The notes beneath the pieces were generated by a model. That model saw nothing but the letters and a program-made list of their open reading frames with translations. It made no database searches and had not been told where the DNA came from. The translations under genes were made by a program, and so were the position numbers. Of a stretch of DNA of 64,000 nt, positions 25,101 through 39,117 are shown piece by piece. The stretch covers positions 1,122,001 to 1,186,000 of the forward strand of contig JABMCL010000732.1 in NCBI GenBank assembly GCA_018857735.1, read 5' to 3'. Position 1 is the first letter of the stretch. Each line of letters begins with the position of its first letter. Source of the DNA: Alviniconcha marisindica. Its lineage: Eukaryota; Mollusca; Gastropoda; Provannidae.

Positions 25101-28100
25101 ATACCAACACCTTAACTCCATCCAACCCACCTTCCCCCACCAACCCCATTTCAAACTAGACTACAGCTTACTCACCATGCTTTCAAGTATGGACATGATC
25201 TGGCGAAGGCACATGTCTAGACAGTTGTTGTTGCACTTTGTTATGCGATAGGCCACGTCGTTCAATACCTATTTAAAAAAAAACACATTTGGTTGTAGTC
25301 TAGTGTCAAGTTAAAACACTCAGATGCAGGTACTTTCAGCCCCACACCACACTGTGAACACTGTTCATCCTTACATCAGACTGAACAACTTTCACTCCTA
25401 CATCACACTGTAAGCAATGTTCACCCCTACATCACACTGCGAGCAACTTTCAACCATCATCACACTGAACTACTGTCAGCACGACATCACACTGTAAACA
25501 ATGTTCACCCCTACATCACTGTGAATACCTTTCACCCCTTGACCACACTGTAAATAATGTTCACCCCTACACCACACTGGGAACAACTTTCACCCCTACA
25601 CCACACTGTGAACAACTTTCACACCTACATCACACTGTGAACAACTTTCACACTACATCACTCTGTGAACAACTTTCACCCCTACATCATACTGTGAACA
25701 ATGTTCACCCCTACATCGCACTGTGAACAACTTTTACCCCTCCATCAGACTGAACAATTTCCAGCCCTACATCACACTCTGAACAACTTTCACCCCTACA
25801 TCACATTGTGAACAACTTTCACACTACACCACATTTTGAACAACTTTCACCCTACATCACACTGTGAACAACTTCCATCCCTACATCACACTCTGAGCAA
25901 CTTTCACCCCTATATCACACTGTGAATAACTTTCACCCTGTATCACACTGTGAACAGCTTCCACCCCTACACCACACTGTGAACAACTTCCACCCCCACA
26001 TCACACTGTGAAGATGTGCTACCTTCAGAAGCCGACTCCTCATGGCAGCGTCCAGCGTGGTGTGAATGATGTTAAAGGAAGGCGCAGCATTGTTGGGATA
26101 TCCCTCTGGAAAGGAGCACTCGATGATGACCTTCTGACCTCCACCCACCCCAGTCACGCGACAAGTCCGATTGGCGGCGTCCATCTGTGCAGAGAACAAA
26201 GTTGCAGGAACAGAGGGTAAGGTAAAGCTTTCATCCCCATGGATTCCTCCCTTTAACCCAAAAACATTCACCACCACTGCCCACGCAAGACGGGCTGCGT
26301 TCCATTTGCTGCCTCTGCCAGTCACACACATAAAGACGGGCCCTCTCTCATCCTTTCAAGGAAGATCATCTAGCGCTTCCTCTTTCCACGCCTCTCTCCT
26401 CCAGGTGATCGATGGTGTGATGTCCTTGGCTGTGTGCCTGCAGGTACTGTCTCAAGCTTCTCAACACTTCAGATCTTCCGAGACATGAGACACCTGTGAG
26501 GTTGCTTTGCCCACCAGTCTATCTGCTCGGTCATTTCCCTTCACTCCAGCATGTCCAGGGCAATACAACCAGAGGAGTTTCCGAAGGTGGATGCTGACCA
26601 TTGACACATTCCGGTCTCGGCTTCCCATTCCACTTCAGCATCATCACCAGCAGGCTGCCTGGCATGGGTCACAATGTTCTAGCCTCTGCTGTCATCACTG
26701 ACATCACAAATACAGATACCTGATGTCAGTTTGCAATGCCTGTGACCTACCTGATCAACACTGATGTTGGGGATGTCCCTGTTGAGGAGACTAAACTCCT
26801 GTTGCAAGGACTGCGACTGCTGCGCCATGGTGACAGTTGCGGCGGTGATATCCTCATCCATGGTGGGTTCACTGAGGGAGAGGTCTCGCAGGTCTTTCAA
26901 GGTGGACTCTGAGCTGTTGTAGGAGGTGCCCGTCAAGTCCACGTCCCCCGGGTCTCCAGCATCGTGTCCACACAACTGTCAACACAACAGCAATACTTTC
27001 AGTTTTACATGGGTCTCCTCCAGCATGTTCACACAACTGTCAACACAACAGGAATACTCTAACCCGGGTCTGCCCCAACGATGTCCGCACAACATGAATA
27101 TGTTCACAGATACTTGACGTTCCAACACCCAACCATGAACGGAAGGTCACATCTGGGCAGAACGAAACATGTCAAAAGACCAGCAAAATTCCAATTTAGG
27201 CTGCGCATGAATATTGCGTTGGTTCACTCTTCATATTGGAGAGGTCTGGAAGAAGAACAAGTTGACTAAACCTGGAAGGCAGCTATTACCATCAGGCTGG
27301 CAGAAGTCCTGCCAGCAAGCAAAGCACGCAGCACACTGCTCGGACCTACTCCAAGGTTTTTCAGTACTGGGAACCCATGGCAGCCCCGAGCTCTCACCAG
27401 AGGGCACCTCAGCCTCTGTACCCACAGTATCCTCCTGCTTGCATGGCAACACAACAAACAGCCCAGGGTTCTCACCAGAGAGCACCACAACCTCTGTACC
27501 CACAGTACCCACAATACCCTCCTGCTTGTATGGCAACACAACAAACAGCCCTGAGCTCACACCAGAGGGCACCTCAACTTCTGAACCCACAGTACCCACA
27601 GACACAGTACCCTCCTGCATCCATGGCAACACAACAAACAGCCCTGAGCTCACACCAGAGGGCACCTCACATTCTGTACACACGTGCATCATTTGCATGA
27701 CAACAGAAAAAAGCATTCACTGCAACTCAGGATAAATCTTATGACAGCAAACCCAACAAAATGATGTACAAGTCAACAACAAAAGCATTTAGCACCCAGC
27801 ATTTATCAGGGTATATTCCTGCCACCACTATGTCGCCACTACGTGACCACAGACATATCACGTGCACACACACAAAACGAAACAAATCACTCTCTTCCCA
27901 ACACAGAAACATGAAAAACTCTCTTCCCAACACATACACATGAAACAAACCACTCTTTCCAACACATACACACAAACATGAAACAAACCACTCTCTTTCC
28001 AACACTGAAACATGAAACAAACCACTTTCTTCCCAACACAGAAACATGAAAAACTCTCTTCCCAACACATACACACAAAACAAACCACTCTTTCCAACAC

Positions 28101-31100
28101 ATACATACAAACATGAAACAAACCACTCTCTTTCCAACACTGAAACATGAAACAAACCACTTTCTTCCCAACACAGAAACATGAAACACTCTCCTCCCAA
28201 CACATACACATGAAACAAACCACTCTTTCCAACACAGATACACACAAACATGAAACAAAACCACTCTCTTTCCAACACTGAAACATGAAACAAACCATTC
28301 TCTTTCCAACACTGAAACATGAAACACTCTCCTCCCAACAAATACACATGAAACAAACCACTCTTTCCAACACAGATACACACAAACATGAAACAAACCA
28401 CTCTCTTTCCAACACTGAAACATGAAACAAACCATTCTCTTTCCAACACTGAAACATGAAACAGACCACTACCCCCCAACCCCACCCCCACCCCCACAAG
28501 ATGAAATGAACCACTCTCTTTCCAACACAGAAACATGAAATAAACCACTCTCTCTCCAACACAGAAACATGAAATGAACCACTCTCTCTCCAACACAGAA
28601 ACATGAAACAAACCACTCTCTCTCCAACACAGAAACACGAAACAGCCCCCCCCCCCCCCCCCCCCCCCACCCACACACACACAGAGAAACATGAAACAAA
28701 CCACTCTCTTCCTAACACAGAAACAGGAAACACCCAACACAGAAACAGGAAACAAACCACTCTTTCCAACACAGACACACACAAACACGAAACAAACCAT
28801 TCTCTTTCCAACACAGAGACATAAAACAAACCACTCTCTTTCCAACATTGAAACATGAAAAAAACACTCTCTTTCCAACACTGAAACATGAAACAAACAA
28901 CTCTCTTTCCAACACAGAGACATGAAACAAACCAGTCTCTTTCAAACATAGAAACATGAAACAAACTACTCTTTCCAACACTGAAACATGAAACAAACCA
29001 CTCTTTTTCCAACACTGAAACATGAAACAAACCACTCTCTTTCCAACACAGAGACATGAAACAAACAACTCTCTTTCCAACACAGAGACATGAAACAAAC
29101 AACTCTCCTTCCAACACTGAAACACGAAACAAACAACTCTTTCCAACACAGAGACATGAAACAAACCACTCTCTTTCCAACACTGAAACATGAAACAAAC
29201 CACTCCCTTTCCAACACTGAAACATGAAACAATCCACTCTCTTTCCAACACTGAAACATGAAACAATCCACTCTCTTTCCAACACTGAGACATGAAACAA
29301 ACAACTCTCTCTCCAACACTGAAACATGAAACAAACCACACCCTTTCCAACACCAAAACATGAAACAAACCACTCTCTTTCCAACACTGAAACATGAAAC
29401 AAACCACTCTCTTTCCAACACAGAGACATGAAACAAACCACTCTCTCTCCAACACTGAAACATGAAACAAACCAACACGAAACAAACCACTCTCTTTCCT
29501 ACCCAGACCTTGCAAACCAGCTTCCCCCAGAACTGTGCACTGACTGGGAGAGAGCTACAGCTAGGGGGACAGCAGCTGGTGCAGGCCACAACTGATTTGC
29601 TCCACTGATTTCAATCTGTACAATCATGATCAGTGCATAGCTGTATCACCAGTCACACAGACAATCAGTGCATCATACTCTGCACAGCAAAATGAAAAAC
29701 ACTACAGCTGCACCCAATACATTATGAGCGATACATCCCACGGTTTTTGCAGTCACTTGCAGGACAGTCCTTTGCTTTGCATGAGTTACAGACTGTGTGT
29801 AGCAGGTGCAGGCGCGACACTACCCCTTCTACCTGTGAACCGCACTGTGTCAGGCTCTATCCATCATCAGTAACAGGGAAATTCTCTGCCATGTCAGCGT
29901 CTACCCACCATCACATGACAGGGACCAGGGACAGGCGCTATAGTATAAAAGGCTAGTCACTCATGCAGAATCACTGTTCTGCATAGCAGTTGGGACAGCA
30001 ATTGCGTGGTGTGGTGGTGGCTGCGCAATGCCGGACGGACACTGCCTTAACATCCTGTTGTTCTGGCGGCGGTCCACGGCAGCCTTGGTCTTCCAGGTTG
30101 GCACCCGTTTCGAGGTTTCACTCCTCTGTCCCCCTTTTCCCACTCATCCCCATCCCTAATTGCTAATAGGCCTTCTCACCTCCGTGGACATTAAGCAGCA
30201 AAAACTCACTTGCAGAATCACATGCAAGTGCAGTGAGTCTGCTTGAGAGCAGAAAATAATGAAATAATAAAAGCGATCAACAACATTTTCTGTGTAAGCA
30301 GGTAAAACGGAACGGAACGCAGACAGACCTAGCCAGAGCCTATCAAATCATGGCCACAAGTTTCCCCACAAACAGCCAGCTACCAGACAGACCGACGGAG
30401 CAGCAACAGTGCAAAAGGGTGGTGGTGCTGGGAAAGCTCAGTGGTAGACCATCAAACTCAAGATCGAAAGGTTGTGGATTTGAGTCCCAGCAGGTAGTAG
30501 TAGTACTAGTAATTGGATTTTAATGTCCTGTCAACTACACAGGGTCACCTCAGGACAGTCAAACTCATAAGCAAATACACATTTCTAAACTCTTCTCACA
30601 TATATATCAACCCTCTGTCAAGTCAGTCTACAAAACCAATCACTTTGCAAACATAAAACATACATACACAAACATCGGACACATATTTTCGAAGTTAGTC
30701 CCTTCAATATTACCCCTGTTAAAAGAGCACATACGGCTAGGGCATGCTGGTATCATCAACCATGTGAGAAGAGTTTAGAAATGTGTCTTTGCTTATGACC
30801 CAAGTTTGACTGTCCTGAGGTGACCCTGTATGGTTGACAGGACATTAAAATCAAATTACTACTACTACTACTACCCTTCTGTGCCACTCTTGTTTCAGTA
30901 TCCATTTCATCCCACCCCTTTTTTTCTTTTTTTTTACAACAGTAGCATGTAAAAGATCCCAGCCCTTCTGCTAAAAGTGCAGGTGGCAGGTTACAGCTAA
31001 ACACACACAGACCCTACATCTGTGGCTTGGAATGAGTGTCTGCTCAAGAGAAAAGTGATTGTCATAAAAATTAAAAGCCTCGTAATTTTTATCATAGGTC

Positions 31101-34100
31101 AATAATAAAGATAAAATCTGCAGTGAAGCAATGTCCTGTTATTTCGGGTGTTAAGCTATAATATTCAGTGAAGCATTGCCCTGTCCAGCTAAAATCTGCA
31201 GCGAAGCACTGAACATCAACAGTCAAGTACTGCCTAATCAAGCTAAAATCTTCAGTGAAGCATTGAACATCAACAGTGAAGCATTGCCCTGTCAAGCTAA
31301 AACCTGCAGTGAAGCAATGGACATCAACAGTGAAGCCCTGTCCTGTCAAGCTAAAACCTGCAGTGAAGCACTGAACATCACCAGTCAAGCACTGCCTGTT
31401 CAAGCTAAAATCTTCAGTGAAGCACTGAACATCAATAGTGAAGCAAAGCCCTGTCAAGCTAAACCTGCAGTGAAGCATTGAACATCAATAGTGAAGCTCT
31501 GTCATGTCAAGCTTAAATCTGCAGTGAAGCACTGAACTTCAATAGTGATGCCCTGTTCTATAAAGCTAAAAAGAAACAAGTAGTGAAGCACTGAACATCA
31601 ATAGTGAAGCACTGCCCTGTCAAGCTAAAATCTGCAGCAAAGCACTGAACATCAACAGTGAAGCATCGCCCTGTCAAGCTAAAACCTGCAGTGAAGCAAT
31701 GGACATCAACAGTGAAGCCCTGTCCTGTCAAGCTAAAACCTGCAGTGAAGCACTGAACATCACCAGTCAAGCACTGCCTGTTCAAGCTAAAATCTTCAGT
31801 GAAGCATTGAACATCAATAGTGAAGCCAAGCCCTGTCAAGCTAAACCTGCAGTGAAGCAATGAACATCAATAGTGAAGCCCTGTCATGTCAAGCTTAAAG
31901 CTGCAGTGAAGCACTGAACTTCAATAGTGATGCCCTGTTCTATAAAGCTAAACAACACACACAGTGAAGCACTAAACATCAATAGTGAAGCACTGCCCTG
32001 TCAAGCTAAAATCTGCAGCAAAGCACTGAACATCAACAGTGAAGCACTGCCCTGTCAAACTAAATTCTGCAGTGAAGCACAGAACATCAACAGTCAAGTA
32101 CTGCCTGATCAAGCTAAAATCGTCAGTGAAGCACTGAACATCAATAGTGAAGCACTGCCCTGTCAAGCTAAAACCTGCAGTAAAGCATTGAACATCAATA
32201 GTGAAGCACTGTCCTGTCAAGCTAAAATCTGCAGTGAAGCACTGAACATCACCAGTGAAGCCCTGTCCTGTCAAACTAAAACCTGCAGTGAGGCACTGAA
32301 CATCAGCAGTGAAGCTCTGTCCTGTCAAACTAAAACCTGCAGTGAAGCACTGAACATCAATAGTGAAGCACTGCCCTGTCAAGATAAAACCTGCAGTGAA
32401 GCACTGAACATCATCAGTCAAGTACTGCCTGTTCAAGCTAAAATCTTCAGTGAAGCATTGAACATCAATAGTGAAGCACTGCCCTGTCAAGCTAAAATCT
32501 TCAGTGAAGCACTGAACATCAATAGTGAAGCACTGCCCTGTCAAGCTAAAACCTGCAGTGAAGCACTGAACATCAACAGTGAAGCCCTGCCCTGTCAAGC
32601 TAAAACCTGCAGTGAAGCATTGAACATCAACAGTGAAGCCCTGTCCTGTCAAGCTAAAATCTGCAGTGAAGCACTGATCATCAACAGTGAAGTGCTGTTC
32701 TGTCAGGCTAAAACCTGCAGTGAAGCCTGGAACATCAATAGTGAAGCACTGCCCTGTCAAGCTAAAATCTGCAGCAAAGCACAGAACATCAACAGTGAAG
32801 CACTGCCCTGTCAAACTAAAATCTGCAGTGAAGCACTGAACATCACCAGTCAAGTACTGCCAGTTCAAGCTAAAATCTTCAGTGAAGCACTGAACATCAA
32901 TAGTGAAGCACTGCCCTGTCAAGATAAAACCTGCAGTGAAGCACTGAACATCACCAGTCAAGTACTGCCTGTTCAAGCTAAAATCTTCAGTGAAGCACTG
33001 AACTTCAATAGTGAAGCACTGCCCTGTCAAGATAAAACCTGCAGTGAAGCACTTAACATCGATAGTGAAGCACTGTTCTGTCAAGCTAAACTCTGCAGCG
33101 AAGCACTGAACATCAATAGTGAAGCACTGCCCTGTCAAGATAAAACCTGCAGTGAAGCACTGAACATCAATAGTGAAGCACTGCCCTGTCAAGCTAGAAC
33201 CTGCAGTGAAGCACTGAACATCAATAGTGAAGCACTGTTCTGTCAAGCTAAACTCTGCAGCGAAGCACTGAACATCAATAGTGAAGCACTGCCCTGTCAA
33301 GATAAAACCTGCAGTGAAGCACTGAACATCAATAGTGAAGACCTGCCCTGTCAAGCTAGAACCTGCAGTGAAGCACTGAACATCAGTGGTGAAGCACTGT
33401 TCTGTCAAGCTAAACTCTGCAGCGAAGCACTGAACATCAATAGTGAAGCACTGCCCTGTCAAGATAAAACCTGCAGTGAAGCACTGAACATCAATAGTGA
33501 AGACCTGCCCTGTCAAGCTAGAACCTGCAGTGAAGCACTGAACATCAGTGGTGAAGCACTGTTCTGTCAAGCTAAACTCTGCAGTGAAGCACTGAACATC
33601 ACCAGTCAAGTACTGCCTATTCAAGCTAAAATCTTCAGTGAAGCATTGAACATCAATAGTTGAACACTGCCCTGTCAAGCTAAGAACAACAGCAAAACAC
33701 TGCCCTGTGATAATAACATTCACAACAAATTATAAGAGCACAAGTAACTGAAGCTATCTAAAAAAAAATGCAGACGACTTCAAATCATTTAAATTTTAAG
33801 AGAACAGCCAACACTTGTGCACTGAATTCCCTGTTGATCCCGATTTGGGAAAACCTCGCTGCATTTCTACACAAGCATTTCCAAGTAAATTAGTCTTTAA
33901 AAAAAAATTTTTAAAAATTAAAGCATTTCTGCACAAGCATTTCCAAGTAAGTCGTAAAAACAAAAAAACTAAAGTAAAAGTACAAACTGTCACTTAAGAA
34001 GACTGTCAAAGTGCAGGCGAATTAAAAAAAAAAAATCCTTTCAAAAAGAGCAGGACAGCATTGTTAAGTCACTCATTCCATGCTCCCGTTTCCATTCCTA

Positions 34101-36074
34101 CCTATTATTATTATTATTATTATTCCTACCTCCAGTGGACCGGTTGGCCTCAGCCCACCAGACAATTTGCACACACGTATGTCAACCAAGTGGAGGCATG
34201 CAGCCAGAGAGAAGTCCGGCCTCGACACCACAGCTGCCGACGGACCTACGTTACGCACTGTCTAGCCCTCTACACGTCTGCTTCCCCGTTACCCAAGCCG
34301 CTGACCAGAAGGGCTCTGACCTCAGTCCGGTCACTGACCCCTCTCCCACCAATGGGCTGTGACTTGCCTGCACGCTTCATTGGCAGAGGCAGTTGTGTGT
34401 CACTGCACTGCTGGCATGTTCTCTTCTGTCGCCTACCACCGACCATGCCGCGTGGACTTTTCAATGGCTCAGCCCCCCCCTCCCCCCCCCCACCCGCCCA
34501 CACACACACACGAACACCAAGGTTAATACCATGCAGACCGTGGACAACGTTTTACTGGAGTACTCATGCATAATGCAAGTGCAGTGAAGAAGGGAAGGAG
34601 TGGGGTAAAAGAGGCGGGCGGGGGGTCGAGGGGGGGGCGAAGCGTGGAGGGATGGGAGAGGTGGGGAAGAAGGGGGAGGGATGGGGGAGGGCGAAGAAGG
34701 GTGGGGTGGGGAATGGGGGGGGATGGGGGGGCAAGAAGTTGGGGTGGGGAAAGGGGAGGGGGAGGGGGGGGGGCAAGAAGTTGGGGGAGGGGAGGGGGAG
34801 GGGGCAAGAAGTTGGGGGGAGGGGTGGGCAAGAAGTTGGGGGGGGGGGGGGGGGGGGGGGGGGGGCAAGAGTTGGGGGAGGGGGGGGGGCAAGAAGTTGG
34901 GGGAGGGGGGTGGGCAAGAAGTTGGGGGGGAGGGGGGATGGGCAAGAAGTTGGGGGGGGGTAAAAAGGGGATGGGGGGATAACTAGAGACAGACAGCATG
35001 GGGGGGGGAGGGGCAGAAGATGGGGCGCGAAGCAGGAAATAAGTGCTAAGTGCAAAGTAGCCCCACAGCGAAGTGTGACAGCACCCAATGTCAGGTCACA
35101 GCTCTCAGGTCCCCCACCACAGACCCAAACACGGCATCGCTTCAGTGGCGGGAAGCCACAACAGAACCGCTACCTGACAGGGCCGAAAAACACCACTGTT
35201 AAAATCAATAACGATAATAATGTTCAGAGGCTACTAACACTGTTATTGTCGGCACCTTATTCTCTCTAGCCAAAACGCTGGGACAAAAGCAAAATGTTTG
35301 TGTGAAGCGTTCCATACCAGGATTACTTTCAACTGCAGTTATCTTCATGACACGACAGACTATTGTCTGAAATCCTCAAAGTCGGAGCGTAGCTGCCGGA
35401 GCGGCGGGTAACACTGCACGTGTATGTACGACAGGTGTGGGGAAATGGCTGCACACGCAACGTTCTCACCCAACACGCGCGCGTGTGCACACACACACAC
35501 ACACGCGCGCGCATATATGGGCGCCCGCACATGCAACGATGATGTGGAGCCTAATGTCCTCAGATGTCGGGCTGACACATTAGGGACAAACTGCACATGT
35601 ATACAAACTTTGTACAGAGCGCAGTCCACCAACTAAACCAACGGCAACGCAGCAGCACCGTTATGCACTCTGCATACTTACTACTCCGTCACCGTACCCG
35701 TTGTTCACACGGGCACTTTCACCTGCGATGGCGTATATCACCGCTATCTCCTGCACATTAACGCAGCCTGCATGGCCAGTCCCACCACACACGACGACTG
35801 ATCCACCCCGCGAACAGCGGTTTATCGCTTAACCTCTCAGCACCCACTGCATGCATGCCTGACGACCTGCCAGCGTGCTGACGGTGTCACCCTTCCATTT
35901 GGGCAACACAACGTAAAAAGGTAGGCAACACTGGAAACTCCCCACCCTCCCTTCCCTCTCCACCCCGACCCCTTTCACAGCCCACACCGAAACTCTCTCT
36001 CTCACACACACGCATATACTCTCTTTCTCTCTCTCTCTCACACACACACACACGCGCGCGCGCGCGGCACACGT

Positions 36075-36145
<71 letters not shown>

Positions 36146-38473
36146 CTCTCTCTCTCTTGCACACACACACACTCTCACTCTCTCTCGCACACACACACAC
36201 ACAGAACGGGGAGGGGAGAGACGGGCCATTTTGTGCGTGCGAGCGTTGCGCAGCGATGGGGTTTTATCTGCAAGAGGGTCGGGAGGGAGAGGTCGCCCTA
36301 CTTTCCGACCCGCTGGGGCGTGAAAGTGGTGCAGCCGAGCGGAACCGTCACAGCAGTGCCTTGTTGATACCAGACCAGGAAAAAACAAACCAAAAAAAAA
36401 ACACTGCCTGCATCCATCCACACACTCGCTGACCGTCAACACCACAACAAACCTGTACTGAGACACGTGGTGGTGTCACAGCTCTTCACTGACTGCCAAC
36501 TCCACAACACACCTGTCCTGGGACAGGTGGTGGTGTCACAACTCTTCACTGACTACCAACTCCACAGTCCTGTCCTTAGACACGTGGTGGTGTTGCAATT
36601 CTTTGCTGACTGTTAACAGTAACACCACAACAAACCTGTCCTGAGATATCTGGTGGTGTCACAACTCTTCACTGACTGCCAACTCCACAACACACCTGTC
36701 CCGGGACAGGTGGTGGTGTCACAACTCTTCACTGACTACCAACTCCACAGTCCTGTCCTTAGACACGTGGTGGTGTCACAACTCTTCATTGACTGTTAAC
36801 ACTAACACCACAACAAACCTGTCCTGAGATATCTGGTGGTGTCACAACTCTTCACTGACTGCCAATTCCACAGACTTGTCCTTAGACATCTGGTGGTGTC
36901 ACAACTCTTTGCTGACTGCTAACAGTAACACCACAACAAACCTGTCCTTAGACAGGTGGTGGTGTCACAATTTTTCACCGACTGCCACCTGTCCTTAGAC
37001 ATGTGGTGATGTCACAACTCTTCACTGACTGCTAACACCACAATAGACCTGTCCTGAGACACGTGACACGCTGACGGCTAACACCACAACAAACCTGTCC
37101 TGAGATAGGTGGTGGTGTCACAACTCTTCGCTGACTGCTAACAGTAACACCACAACAAACCTGTCCTTAGACACGTGGTGGTGTCACAACTCTTCACTGA
37201 CTGCCAACACCACAACAAACCTGTCCTGAGACATGTGGTGGTGTCACAACTCTTTGCTGACTGCCAACTCTACAACAAACATGTCCTGAGACATGTGGTG
37301 GTGTCACAACTCTTCACTGACTGCCAACACCACAACAAACCTGTCCTGAGACATGTGGTGGTGTCACAACTCTTTGCTGACTGCCAACTCTACAACAAAC
37401 ATGTCCTGAGACAGGTGGTGTCACAACTCTTCGCTGACTGCCACCACAACAAACCTGTCCTGAGACAGGTCGTGGTGTTACAACTCTTTGCTGACTGCCA
37501 GCACCACAGACCTGTCCTGAGACAGGTGGCGGTGTAATCTACCTGGACAGCAGCACTAGAACCAGCACTGCTTGTGTCAAAGACAGTGCATAGATAATCT
37601 ACCTAGACATTAGCACTGGAATCGACACTGCTTATGTCAACAACAGTCGACAGGTAATCTACCTGGACACCAGCACTGGAATCAGCACTGCTTATGTCAA
37701 AGACAGTTGACAGGTAATCTACCTGGACACCAGCACTGGAATCAGCACTGCTTAAAGTTAAAGACAGTTGATAGATAATCTACCTGGTGAACACAGATTT
37801 GTTTACTTTCTTCCCATTTTGTTTTCTGATGTGCAGAGTGATGTCACAATCAGGTCATCCTCTCACAAGCAGCCCTTGGCACAGTTTCTGTTGACCCCTC
37901 AGAAACAGCTTTCCTTTCCATTATTACCATTGTCATTCACTTTGTGGCCACTATTTCTTCTTATTATTCTTATTCACTTTGTGGTCACAAATCATATTCA
38001 TAAAGGTCTCATGGCAACACTTTTCCTGACCTTCAAGGAAACGGCATAATAAAATAAAATAAAGAAAAAAGCAATAAACAACCTTACTGGTGGTCACCTT
38101 ACGCGCGGAGCATTTCAGCAGCATCTTAACTGTAACATTTTAGGGCCAGCCAAGACATTACACACTCCATCAAACACGCGGCGCGTCAACAGCAGCAGCA
38201 GAGCGGAGTGAAAGAATGCTGCTTACAAAGCTGGCAGACGGACCAGGGAGACAGGGAAAAACAAGATCACCACCACCCAACACAAGAACAGTTGCACCTG
38301 TGCAAACACGGAATGCAGATGTCACAAGGATTGACAGACAGTGGGATGGCAGAAGGGTAGCTTCACACAGCTAGAAAACAGAGCAGGAAGAAGGAGAAGG
38401 TGGGATGACAGAAAGCTCCTTCACACAGCTGTGCAGACCAGAAAGAAAAAGTAACACAAGATCTTGGTTTAGG

Positions 38474-38515
<42 letters not shown>

Positions 38516-38598
38516 CTCTCTCTCTCTCTCTTTCTCTCTGTTTATTATGAACTAAACTTTTAAATAATAGGCTGTTCCTCTAACAACAAACACAACAC

Positions 38599-38654
<56 letters not shown>

Positions 38655-38955
38655 GCAACAACAAATAGCACCACAACTCAGGCAGTTTAGAGGTAAGAGA
38701 ACAAGCACATACTATCATATATGCAATACAATGCTAACAGGGTTCAACAGATGCCATGGCAAAACACTTTTAGGCATTAATTCTCTGTCCAACTAAATTG
38801 GACTCTTCCAATCACAAGAGGCTCTGTGCCTGCACCCCACACTTTGTGGGTGAGGGTCAGACCCATTTTCTTTTCTTTTCTTTTTCATAGCGAAGAGTGA
38901 GGTGGGCAGGTTCTGTTTAGAAAGGCCATTGGTAATTAAAAAACTTGATTTAAAA

Positions 38956-38990
<35 letters not shown>

Positions 38991-39077
38991 GATAAGATAA
39001 GATAATACTTTATTACACAGGGATAAAGATTTAAGCACGTGTCGGCTTTTTTTACAAATCTGTCCCTGAGAGAGAGA

Positions 39078-39117
<40 letters not shown>

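Noticed and set aside
16495..33690. The arrays as possible CRISPR loci
   Set aside because: Units are head-to-tail tandem copies without unique spacers, in an intron of an animal gene; there are no cas genes.
34461..35088. Long proline-rich and glycine-rich open frames
   Set aside because: By-products of the G-rich repeat on both strands.
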